Below the pieces are notes generated by a model that saw nothing but the letters and a program-made list of their open reading frames with translations, was not told where the DNA came from and did no database searches. Below, in pieces: positions 18,721 to 26,021 of a stretch of 26,021 bases of DNA; the stretch's first letter is position 1, and each line of letters begins with the position of its first letter. The DNA lies in the NCBI GenBank assembly GCA_037447655.1, contig JBBHKE010000986.1:172622-198642 (forward strand). The letters are read 5' to 3'. This stretch comes from Zygnema cylindricum. Taxonomy: Eukaryota > Streptophyta > Zygnematophyceae > Zygnematales > Zygnemataceae. Both the position numbers and the translations under genes were made by a program.

Positions 18721-18759
18721 AAAGCACACAGTAATTGCACGAAGGCAACAGTGTGCTTT
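18721..18759 (+). repeat. Hairpin overlapping the gag stop codon of B
   Basis: AAAGCACAC (18721-18729) pairs perfectly with GTGTGCTTT (18751-18759), with a 21-nt loop. The first base of the stem is the last base of the gag TAA. The reading frame continues open after the stop. Whether this affects termination is unknown. Confidence 0.6.
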
Positions 18760-19606
18760 TGGAGATATAAGGGAAGTAAAGAGAGAGGAGGTACTTGAGG
18801 ATGTCGAGGAGTGTAGAGTGTATGACTTAGAAATGAGAAAGTCAGTTCTAGGATCGATAAGTGAAAACGGGAAAGATAAAATTAATCAGGATAATTTTAT
18901 AGATAATAGGGAAACAGAAAACTGGTCGGAAAGGGAGAATTCAACGGATTCCGAAAAAAGGGGAGAAGTGAAACTCGAAGAGGTTTTAAAGGATAGGGGA
19001 GAAGAGAAATATTTGATTAAAGGTTTAGGGGAGAAGAAATATTTATTGGGAATTAAATTAGAAAGTAATAGTGGAAAAAATTCCATGGGAGAGAGTGAGG
19101 GAAGTTCAAAAAATGGGGTAATTATCATGGATAAAAATATGAGTATGAAAGGTGTAGATCTTATGAGGAACTTAGTGGGGACTAGTGTTTTTTGGGAATA
19201 TTTGGGGGTGGATGAATTTGACATCACTACTTGGTGTGATGTCACTTGTGAAGATGTGCCTGTAAAAGGGTTATCATCCGGATATGTGTTGCAGGTTGGG
19301 GATGGGGCTGATTGTTGGAAATGCAAAGGGGAAAGTAGATTCTGGTTGGATGAAAACGTGAGGAGGTGGATAAAATCTTTGATCGGATTTATGATAAGTG
19401 AGGTGCTAAATGAAATGTGTGATGCAATTATTATTTCACTTCATCTAATGCATTGTTTTAAATACGACAATATTTTTCTTAAGTTTTATAAAAGGAAAAG
19501 AAAAAGGAAAAGAAAAAAAAAGGAAATAGGGGAAGAAGTGTTTGTTTATTTGTTTGTAAGAGTTGAAAAAAGTAGACTAGAAAATAAGGGGAGTGTTGAT
19601 ATTTGA
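18722..19606 (+). CDS. Element B second open frame: unknown protein with a copia RNase H relic
   Basis: A frame of about 295 codons follows the gag TAA in the same register and ends ten bases inside the 3' LTR. There is no obvious start near the stop; the first GTG is at 18818 and the first clear ATG soon after. Most of it is Lys/Glu-rich and unrecognised. The part LGEKKYLLGI resembles the end of copia RT (compare YILGIQ in D). Residues at about 19217-19330 (FDITTWCDVTCEDVP through GYVLQVGDGADCW) clearly match RNase H of D and C. Later catalytic residues (Glu, Asp) are not recognisable. It is probably a remnant of deleted pol, unusual in staying stop-free. A non-enzymatic product or a readthrough tail of Gag is possible but unproven. 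Confidence 0.55.
   Translation, partial: KHTVIARRQQCAFGDIREVKREEVLEDVEECRVYDLEMRKSVLGSISENGKDKINQDNFIDNRETENWSERENSTDSEKRGEVKLEEVLKDRGEEKYLIKGLGEKKYLLGIKLESNSGKNSMGESEGSSKNGVIIMDKNMSMKGVDLMRNLVGTSVFWEYLGVDEFDITTWCDVTCEDVPVKGLSSGYVLQVGDGADCWKCKGESRFWLDENVRRWIKSLIGFMISEVLNEMCDAIIISLHLMHCFKYDNIFLKFYKRKRKRKRKKKEIGEEVFVYLFVRVEKSRLENKGSVDI
19581..19593 (+). other. Element B polypurine tract
   Basis: AAAATAAGGGGAG immediately before the LTR tip TGTTGATATT. It is the same sequence as in element C. Confidence 0.9.
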
Positions 19607-20767
19607 GTATAATCTAGGTCTTTATAGAAAAAGAGCAAAGGCAGTCTGTCCCTAGCTCCCTTCTCCAAGCCCCCACACTTGTTGTAGTCACTGAAGGCTT
19701 GATAGGGAGCTAGAGTCATGGCTGCTTAAAGCTCATTAGAGAAGACATGGGGTGGATTAGATATATTTACTAAAAGTTAGTTGCCGGACCCAGGAATTGA
19801 TCCTGGAACCTGCCGTCCGCCAATTTCACATAGACGTTAGCTCTGACCGTAAGGCTAGGACACATATTACGATATATTAGATTTGTTAAATATATAAATC
19901 GTTACATGTAGATTAATTCGTTTAACGGCGAATAGATACTTAGTGCATAGATACCGTTTGAATTAGTGCGTAGTAAGGTACGCGGACAGAACGGATATCG
20001 CGCATTTGTTTCGATAGCGAAACAAATACCGCGCGTCGAATTTCAGCGGCTAGGATTATAGCCGGTTTTGATCGGACGGCCGCTATAGGCGCCGCGATCA
20101 CGGAAAAGGTACTTTTGGCGTTTTACGGTATTTGACACGTCAGATGACACGTGGCATGATAACATTGGATTACGGGGATTCCAGAGATTACAGGAACTAA
20201 TCCTGATTTGACACGTGTCGACATTTTGGCCATGTCGTACAATGGCCGTACAGAAAGTACACCGGCACCTGTACTTTTCTGTACAACACAGTAATTTGAT
20301 TGGTGCCGTACTTCAGTAGATTGAGTTTTAGAGAGGGAATACGACTTAGAAAATTTTGGGTAGATTGCTGCCTCTCCCAAAGAGCACTTTGTATAAATGG
20401 CAAACTTTGGCCAGCCATAACTATGAATTTACTTGACCATTTTTTTTGATTCTTTTTGCTGCGGAATCAGGGGAGTCCACGCTACACGGGGGTGTAGTCG
20501 GTCAGAGTTTTTGTCTGCCAGGGTGGCTGCATTTATAAGGGAAAGTCAAAGTGGGTGAATGTGTCCAAATCTCATATTCTAGCTTTGCATTCTGTGGTGG
20601 AACTGAGCACACAGAAAGTGTTATTTCACAGGGGTGAATCTATATTGGGATTGTGACTGTCAAGGGGTCAGTCATTTGGGTTTATATTAACTTGGAGTCG
20701 GCACTATCTAGATTAGCCTCTTTTGGATCTGCATACTCTGAGGGCCAAAGGAGGTCTTAGAGTTTCA
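19594..20767 (+). repeat. Element B 3' LTR (1174 bp)
   Basis: TG at 19594 to CA at 20767, followed by the target repeat CCTTT. It matches the 5' LTR with about 40 differences by eye and lacks the 21-bp duplication. The site equivalent to the gag ATG reads AAG here. Confidence 0.93.
19782..19863 (-). other. tRNA-like segment in B 3' LTR (antisense)
   Basis: On the minus strand it has an A-box-like CTTACGGTCAGAGC and a regular T arm: CCAGG, 7-base loop ATCAATT, CCTGG (19806-19790), followed by GTCCGGCA. A matching 5' acceptor strand is not visible, so I call it tRNA-derived, not a gene. Confidence 0.5.
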
Positions 20768-21080
20768 CCTTTCCCTTGTCCATACGTTCCGTGGAACTTC
20801 TACAACCAAATGTTATCCCTCCACGTGGCGCCAAGACATGCCACGTTTATGAAGGCCAAAGTGACCTTTTCGCGAACTTGGGAGCAATGTATGCCATAGG
20901 ATTAAATCAAACATTAAATGTTAGCCATCGAAACAAATGTCTGATTCATTTGTTTCGTGCGAAATGACGTCGTCACTGAACATTAACTCGTTCTATGTTC
21001 CTTCATTCATATTTTTGTTAATCGATATCAAAGACCATATACACGTTTAAATAAGTATCAAACCCTATGTGTCTTAACGA

Positions 21081-21155
21081 AGTTCTACGACAGACTGGTT
21101 AGAGCTGACAGATATGCCGCGCTTTGCTGGTTTGAGGTTCGAGTCCGGCAGGACT
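21081..21155 (+). other. tRNA-like segment, 75 nt, in D 3' LTR (antisense)
   Basis: This is the clearest of the tRNA-like modules. It has an A-box-like TGGTTAGAGC (21096-21105) and a consensus B box GGTTCGAGTCC (21136-21146). The ends AGTTCT (21081-21086) and AGGACT (21150-21155) can pair as six base pairs with one G-U. The T stem does not close well, and no clean anticodon arm is seen, so it is probably not a working tRNA. It could still act as an internal RNA polymerase III promoter. Element D lies on the other strand. Confidence 0.5.
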
Positions 21156-21188
21156 CAACATTTTGTTGAGAGTGACTTAAGTCACTCT
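21154..21188. repeat. Two adjacent hairpins in D 3' LTR
   Basis: CTCAAC (21154-21159) pairs with GTTGAG (21165-21170) across a 5-base loop. Bases 21169-21188 are a perfect 20-bp palindrome centred on TTAA. They lie just downstream of the tRNA-like segment. Confidence 0.85.
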
Positions 21189-21370
21189 TTAGCATTCTCT
21201 ATAGAACTGAGGCAGCCATGGCTCCATCACTCTCTCTCTCTCCTCTAGTCATTGCAACAACTGCGAGGACTAGACAGAAGGGATGGAGGTAGGCTGCCTA
21301 CACCTTTTGCCCTTTTTTGCTAATCAATTTAGACCTAGAAAACACCCAAATAAAACTAGTAATTTTAACA

Positions 21371-21383
21371 CTCCCTCTATTTT
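21371..21383 (-). other. Element D polypurine tract
   Basis: On the minus strand it reads AAAATAGAGGGAG before the LTR tip TGTTAAAATT, a variant of the tract in B and C. Confidence 0.85.
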
Positions 21384-21428
21384 CTAGTCTAACTTTAACT
21401 TTAGTTTTAGTCCACACTAATCTCTGCA

Positions 21429-21960
21429 TTATTTTAACTTGGAAGATGGTACTAGTTTTGTCATCAATTCAGCCACCATTTCGTCATCATGTCTATATAA
21501 ACGATTCACAATCTTATTCTCAACTTTTTCTCTCACAAAAATCAATCTTATGTCCATATGCTTAGCCTTGAAATGATGTTTTAGATTAGCTGCAATTTGA
21601 ATGGCAGCTTGATTATCATAAAACACTTCATACACTCCCTCTTTCCTATACCCCAATACTTGCAAGAAAGACTTGACCCACATCAACTTTTTCACAACAC
21701 AAAAATAGGTCATGTACTCAACCTCCATAGTAGTTTGAGCAACCACCTTTTGTTGCTTGCTGCGCCAACAACTAGCACCTTCCCCCACATACAACAGATA
21801 CCTAGAAGTGCATCTTCTCATAGGTGCATCCCCATAATTGGCATCACTCCAAGTAGTGATATCAATGTGCTCCTCTCCCAAATGCAACGATAAATCTGTA
21901 ATTTCTATCACAGATCTCATGACTCTCTTGGCTGCCTACCAATCTCTTTTCCTAAGATTG
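21429..21960 (-). pseudogene. pol: Element D pol: RNase H domain
   Basis: Copia RNase H, open from 21920 to 21429 for 163 residues. The acidic sites are recognisable: Asp in ITTWSDANYGDA, Glu in TTMEVEYM, Asp in FYDNQAAIQIA, and a C-terminal KHMDIRLIFVREKV block. The domain looks intact by motif. It is separated from RT by a stop near 21938 and lies 60 nt from the polypurine tract. It was once part of the single gag-pol frame. Confidence 0.9.
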
Positions 21961-22965
21961 TTAAGACTCCTACTAAGGACTCTTACTGTTGCAGCTATGT
22001 CCGACCTTGTACAGTTCATAAAGTATATCAAACTTCCTACAACCTGTCTATAAGGAATAGACTTCATAAATTCTCTCTTCGTGGAATCATCAGATAGTCA
22101 AAGATTATCACTCCTCCTTCTACACTCCCATCAATGACTTTCTTCAAGTCCATGGGAGTGGCACTACTGTCTGCCTCTTCCATCTAGAATTTCTCAAGCA
22201 TATTACCTATTGTTTCTTTTTGAGTAAGTGTGATAATCCTTTTTCCCTTTACCTCTCTCCATTTGGATCCCCAAAATATATCTTGCCTCCCATAAATCTT
22301 TCATATCAAATATGCTTCTAAGATTTTTCTTTAACTTATTGATCTTTTTCAAAGACTTACTTAACAAAAGACAATCATCCACATAAATTTCAATAAAAAT
22401 CACACCATTCTCATCTTCTAACATATAGATAGAATGGTTAGAGCTGATCTGGATATATCCCGAAGTGTGAGAAACTCATCTAGTTTCTTATTCCACTGTC
22501 GGGGAGCTTGCTTAAGTCCATATAAGGCCATTATGAGCCTGGAGACTTTGCTCTCTTCCCCATTCTCCACAAATCCCTCTAGTTGTCATATGAATATTTC
22601 TTCCTCTAACTCACCATAGAGAAATGCGGTCTTAATATCCATGTGATGAATTTTGATGTCTTTTGCTGGTGCTAGACTGAAGAAAATTCTTACTGATGGG
22701 AACACAACAACTGGAGCAAACGTCTCCTTATAGTCAATCCCCTTTTTTTGGGTGAACCCCTTCGCTACCAAACGAGCTTTATATCTTTGAATGGTATTAT
22801 CTAGGTTCAGTTTTAGTTTAATTACCCATTTTGAGCCAATAGGTTTTCTTTCTAGAGGACAATCCGTAAGTTCCCAAGTATTTGCTTCCATGATGGAAGC
22901 CATCTCATTATTTAGGGCTCTAATCCATCTGTCTTTTTCTGGGCTGTTCACTGCCTCCAAGTATG
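21961..22965 (-). pseudogene. pol: Element D pol: reverse transcriptase, broken
   Basis: Copia RT. The N-terminal open part (22960-22586) contains GSKWVIKLKLN, RYKARLVAKGF and HMDIKTAFLYGELEEEI (first catalytic Asp). The YVDD box is at 22385-22374 in a separate open piece (22424-22203) that continues to YILGIQMERGKGK. Stops break the stretch between about 22590 and 22430 and again around 22200-22080. The RQVVGSLIYFMNCTRSDIA block follows. The catalytic Asp residues survive but the frame does not. Confidence 0.92.
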
Positions 22966-24330
22966 ACTGAGGCTCATCAAGATGAGATGGCTTAGTTACC
23001 CTATGATGAGTACGTTTCTCTTGTGTGCTTTGCGGTTCCTTCTCCCTCCCTCAAACTTTGAAGGTGGAATGGAAGGAAGTCTCGGGTTTCTCCTTACTGT
23101 CTCATCGGCTCCCCTATTTATAGAAGCCAGTTCCACTTCTTTGTCTTCTGTCTCCTCGAAGTTCATAGGAATATGTGAGGTGTCCAGTACATCTCTTGTA
23201 TCTTGGATCTCCCTTGAATTTGCAATCACTGTTTCACTCATGTCTTTTTCGGGAAAGACAGGACTCTCCTCGCTTTTAGACTCAAAACGGATTTGTATCT
23301 TCTTGGTAGATTTGAACGCGTCAAATGACTTCCCTTCATCCATGACAACTAGGTGTTTGACTAGAATAATATTTTTCTTTGCTAAGTCATAGACTCTATA
23401 TCCTTTGACATCCTCATCATATCTTACAAAGTATCCAGGTTTGCCCTTAGCATCTAGTTTACAATTTTTCTTATTCGTATCAAGACTGTAAACTTGGCTA
23501 CCGAATACTCTAAGGTGTGAGATATCTGGTTTCCTTCTAACCCATCTCTCATAAGGTGTCATTCCCTTCCCGGCTGAGGTAAGGACTCTTTTCTTAATGT
23601 AGCAGGCACAATTCATGGCTTCTGCCCAAAATCTCTTTCTTATTTTCTTGTTAGCCAACATACTTCATACACTATCTCTTAATGTTCGGTTCAATCTTCT
23701 AGCTACCCTATTTTGTTTCGGGTTATATGGTTAGTTTTGTGGTGCTGAACTCCCTCATCTCTCAGGTATTCCTCAAACTGGTTAGAGGTATATTCTCCCC
23801 TATTATAACTCTTTATTCTCTTAATGGGGGTTCCATGCAACTTTTCACTCCAGGCTTTATATTCATTGAAGTAAGTTGGTGTTTCACACTTTGTTTTTAG
23901 AAAGTAGACTCTAGAGTACTTAGACCAGTCATCGATCATTGTTAACATAAACCTCTTCTCTCCAACCGAGGGTACTCTAGCACATCCCTAGATATCGGTG
24001 TGGACTAGATTTAGTACCTTTTCCCGCTATATGTGGCGGCTTTGGGAAAAGGAAGTCTCTGAGCTTTTCCTTGAGCACATCCACTACAATCATCCACCAT
24101 TTCATTATCACCAAATTTAATGCCTTCTACTACACCAAGCTTCTTCATTTCCCTCATCCAAACAAAATGCACATGCCCCGAGAAATTATGCTAAATCATC
24201 AATTTTTGATCACCAACATGATTGCATTCTTATTTTCATTGCTCTGGTTAAGCCTAAATATGCCTTGGCTGCCCTTATCTGCCGTGAAGTAGACTTCATC
24301 CCCATACTTAGTTGTAAAGACTCCCTTTCT
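22966..24330 (-). pseudogene. pol: Element D pol: integrase, catalytic residues lost
   Basis: Copia integrase. The zinc-binding region is visible at about 24190-24060: a His-containing HNFSGHVHF and, further on, DDCSGC. The first catalytic Asp (LVHTDI, followed by a stop) remains. The second, normally in KSDN-GEY, is Tyr (KSYNRGEY, about 23805). The Glu expected in VAERLNRT is Arg (VARRLNRT, about 23690, one frame over from the core). The C-terminal part (23661-22996) has the typical YERWVRRKPDISHLRVFGS and a hydrophilic tail leading to RT. Frame changes separate the core from both flanks. This enzyme would be inactive. Confidence 0.9.
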
Positions 24331-24398
24331 AGTAAGGTATCAAACTCTTTGTCATCTAACACAGATGTAGCTAGAAGATTTTTACCCAGATGAGGAAT

Positions 24399-24600
24399 TT
24401 AGAGTACATCTGAGAATGTGAGTATAGAAGTCTTACCCTCCACTAAGACTTCCACACCTATTGACCCCACTAGATCTGTAGTAACCACTCTCCCATCCCC
24501 ATACTCTATCTCTACAGTAGGTATCTTTCTTAGCTTAGTGAAGAGTTTCTTATCACGACACATATGCATAGATGCACTTGAGTCGATGATCATTTCTGTG
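24399..24600 (-). pseudogene. Element D protease, active site altered
   Basis: Copia aspartic protease fragment. The active-site motif reads Asp-Ser-Ser-Ala (IIDSSASMHMC) where Asp-Ser/Thr-Gly-Ala is expected, so the conserved Gly is replaced by Ser. The rest (VEIEYGDGRVVTTDLVGSIG) follows the family pattern. It lies between the gag zinc knuckle and the integrase, the normal copia order. Confidence 0.85.
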
Positions 24601-24639
24601 GAGCTTCCCGAATTGCTCCAATATCACACTTCTATCTCT

Positions 24640-25726
24640 AAGGGATCTCCTTCTCCTCCAGACTCTCGTCAAGAAGAAGCTTCCCTTCTCTTTAGAGGAC
24701 TCGTCCTTGGTTTCTTCGTCATTTTTCTAACCACAAGTGTCTTTTTTTTCCCTCCGGAAGAACCCCCTCCACGGTTCTTTTGGAGCCTTAGCTCCGACAG
24801 CTTGACAGAATTTGCGAGAAAGTGTCCCAGCTTTTTGCAAAAATGACAAAGGCCCTTTGGGGGGCTAGGTCCTCTAAGCTGATCTCTTTTCCTTAGAATG
24901 GTTTCTTCGGATCCCTCCCCCATCGGTTTCCTCTTGCAACAAGAGCTTGAATGCTCTTCCCCCCCTCCTAATCTCAATTGTGTTTTCTTGCTCAAGTAAC
25001 ATCCGGACCACTGTGTTCCATTTCCATGAACTGTTAGTCATTTCCTGTAGTCAGCACAGTATGTTTTCATACTCGTCGAGTAACTTTATGATGACAGTGT
25101 TAACTTTCATCTTCATTTTACCTATCCACCCTGCACTCTCCATTATCATATACAAACAAAAGAGATCATTACAATAGTTTAACATCTTTCCTCCGTTGTA
25201 AGTGTAATTCCCCAACTTTTGTTCGACCAACTGGAGCTCCTGAATAGTACCAGCTATATAGATTACCACCAAACTCACCCACAACTCCGCGGCCTTGTAA
25301 ATGTGAAGATGGGGGGTTATCAAAGGCTAAGTGAGGTGTCTTAGAATGAAGTTTTTGGCAGCCATGTTGATGTCTTCCCTTGTTTGGGTGTCATTCACCG
25401 CGGTCCTCACGGTCGCTGCTCTAAGTGCCGTGGTAATAGGAACAATTAGAGTAAGAGGCGTCTCCTTCTCCTTCCCCTTTCGGACAAACTGTTGTCCCCA
25501 TCATCTGACTCCTCTGCTGCAGCACAGGTTGCCGTAGCAAACTATATTCCACTAAACCCTGGTAAAGTTCCCTATGGTGGAAGTTCCACTTGTCCACTAA
25601 CAATACCCCAGTATCGTTTTTGCACAAAGCACCCATCATCATGGCTTTCCAATATATTAACCCTGATCCATTGAAGGTGGGCACCCTAGAGGGTGGGCCC
25701 ATAACTTGCAAATCTGTGTTCTCCAT
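24640..25726 (-). pseudogene. gag: Element D gag, frame-shifted, zinc knuckle altered
   Basis: Copia-type Gag related to that of B. The ATG at 25726-25724 lies 20 nt inside the LTR, as in B, and the first open piece (25726-25421) begins MENTDLQVMGPPSRVP. The capsid-type region is at 25323-25051 with KAAELWVSLVVIYIAGT, NYCNDLFCLYM and IIKLLDEYENILC. A basic region and one zinc knuckle follow (24848-24807), C-x2-C-x4-H with the last Cys changed to Ser (CHFCKKLGHFLANS). Two or more frame changes separate these pieces. Confidence 0.88.
25692..25706 (-). other. Element D primer-binding site: initiator tRNA-Met anticodon arm
   Basis: The minus strand reads AGTTATGGGCCCACC directly after the LTR. 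Fourteen bases (GTTATGGGCCCACC) match the complement of the plant initiator tRNA-Met anticodon arm. It is the same site and the same gag codons (QVMGPP) as in element B. Confidence 0.82.
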
Positions 25727-26021
25727 TGGACTGCATAATTCAAGAAGCCTTTAGATAGATTTTAACTAACCCACTTCAAGCCAAAACCACTGTTTCCCAA
25801 GAGGATAAACAGGAAGTTTGACTGCACCCCTGTGCAGCGTGGACTCCCGTGAGTGCGTAGCAAAAAGAATCACTTAAAACGGCCAACCAACTGATAAGTT
25901 ATGAGGTGGCAAATGTGCCAATTTAAACAAAGCTCCCAAGGGAGAGGTGACAATAAAAAAATATGCTAAGTCCTACTTCCCTCTCACAACCCCTATTTAC
26001 TACAGTACGACCTAATCACAT
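25707..26021 (-). repeat. Element D 5' LTR, partial (window edge)
   Basis: Collinear with 15956 to about 16267 of D's 3' LTR, with many substitutions. By comparison the full LTR should be about 1.0 kb, so roughly 0.7 kb lies beyond the window. Confidence 0.88.

Larger units (their letters stand above)
17537..18721 (+). pseudogene. gag: Element B gag, one in-frame stop
   Basis: Copia-type Gag that would form the particle. The start ATG at 17537 aligns with the start of D's gag (MENTDLQVMGPPSRVP versus MEVSEFQVMGPPSRVP) and lies inside the LTR. The capsid-type region runs over about residues 110-260, with LTKSSEIWEALTQIYKSET, SMIEFCNDIAALYV and MKLPDEYENIICRMQ. TAG at 18137 interrupts the frame; otherwise it stays open to TAA 18719. 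The C-terminal half has an 11-residue charged repeat (RKRDERNGGDE), an intact zinc knuckle C-x2-C-x4-H-x4-C at 18563-18604 and a Glu-rich tail. The element has no protease of its own. Confidence 0.88.
16362..20767 (+). mobile_element. Element B: gag-only copia-type LTR element inside D's LTR
   Basis: A 4.4-kb element with LTRs 16362-17556 and 19594-20767 and flanking CCTTT direct repeats (16357-16361 and 20768-20772), so both ends are certain. The internal region is only about 2.0 kb. It has a half-tRNA primer site, a gag frame with one stop, a second open frame with a relic of RNase H, and a polypurine tract. Protease, integrase and RT catalytic regions are missing. It fits the class of non-autonomous LTR elements that keep gag and borrow pol from a relative. 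The LTRs differ by roughly 3-4% by eye, so it is older than element A by LTR divergence. Its gag is related to D's. Confidence 0.9.
20773..21370 (-). repeat. Element D 3' LTR, right part
   Basis: Continuation of D's LTR after the B insertion; with 15956-16361 it totals about 1004 bp. The tip (minus-strand TGTTAAAATT) abuts the polypurine tract. It contains the tRNA-like segment 21081-21155, hairpins at 21154-21188 and the CGAAACAAAT/ATTTGTTTCG pair at 20929-20957. Confidence 0.85.
15956..26021 (-). mobile_element. Element D: near-complete copia element, minus strand, runs off the window
   Basis: Read on the minus strand: 5' LTR (26021 onward to 25707, incomplete in window), half-tRNA primer site, gag, protease, integrase, RT, RNase H, polypurine tract, and 3' LTR (21370-20773 plus 16361-15956). 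The 3' LTR is split by element B (16362-20767). The order protease-integrase-RT-RNase H is diagnostic of Ty1/copia. The left target repeat, if D inserted into C's RT, is GTCGT (15951-15955). The coding region is extensively mutated. Confidence 0.88.

Noticed and set aside
18886-19326. A 146-codon minus-strand frame.
   Set aside because: Antisense to the second open frame of B. The sense strand contains the RNase H match, the antisense has none.
21081-21155. A functional tRNA gene.
   Set aside because: The boxes and end pairing are good, but the T stem and anticodon arm do not close, and it sits in an LTR with decayed counterparts. Kept only as tRNA-like.
13652-26021. C and D as a tandem pair of copia elements sharing one LTR through recombination.
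   Set aside because: C's RT is cut in mid-domain exactly at D's LTR tip. An LTR-sharing tandem would show the primer site and gag there. Insertion of D into C is simpler.

Overview
The window looks like repeat-rich intergenic DNA from a green plant (streptophyte). I recognise no ordinary host gene in it; nearly all interpretable sequence is LTR retrotransposons, plus two MITE-like elements. The plant assignment rests on primer-binding sites. The Ty3 element has TGGTATCAAAGC next to its 5' LTR, one mismatch from the complement of the plant initiator tRNA-Met 3' end. A copia element has GGTTATGGGCCCACCA, the complement of the plant-type (not animal-type) initiator tRNA-Met anticodon arm. The species cannot be named from what is visible.

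Layout. 1-2252: no recognisable gene; short inverted repeats and CGATAT-rich palindromes. 2253-2973 and 10756-10789: a ~140-bp tandem duplication. One copy holds a 466-bp MITE (2328-2793; 12-bp terminal inverted repeats, 8-bp target duplication AAAAATAC). The other holds a complete but disabled Ty3/gypsy chromovirus, 'element A' (2974-10750, + strand, 966/967-bp LTRs, target duplication GTACA). 11052-11556: a second MITE-like element with 27-bp perfect terminal inverted repeats. 11692-about 13690: gag and start of protease of a copia element ('E', + strand), cut off by the next element. About 13652-15955: LTR, polypurine tract, RNase H and part of RT of a minus-strand copia element ('C'), interrupted inside RT. 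15956-26021 and beyond: a nearly full copia element ('D', minus strand) whose LTR edge abuts C's RT exactly. D's 3' LTR is itself split by 'element B' (16362-20767, + strand, target duplication CCTTT), a copia-type element with gag but almost no pol.

Best reading: a stack of nested insertions, E containing C, C containing D, D containing B. B's boundaries are proven by its target duplication. The others are inferred from broken domains and predict matching sequence beyond base 26021.

Most interesting biology: (1) B and D appear to be primed by a fragment of initiator tRNA-Met (complement of the anticodon arm), as in Drosophila copia, rather than by the tRNA 3' end. (2) In both, the gag start codon lies 20 nt inside the LTR, so the primer-binding site is also gag coding sequence (codons 7-12). 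(3) The LTRs of B, C and D carry a tRNA-like segment in antisense orientation at comparable positions. (4) B is a gag-only, probably non-autonomous partner whose gag stop is followed at once by a hairpin and then by about 295 further open codons in the same frame.
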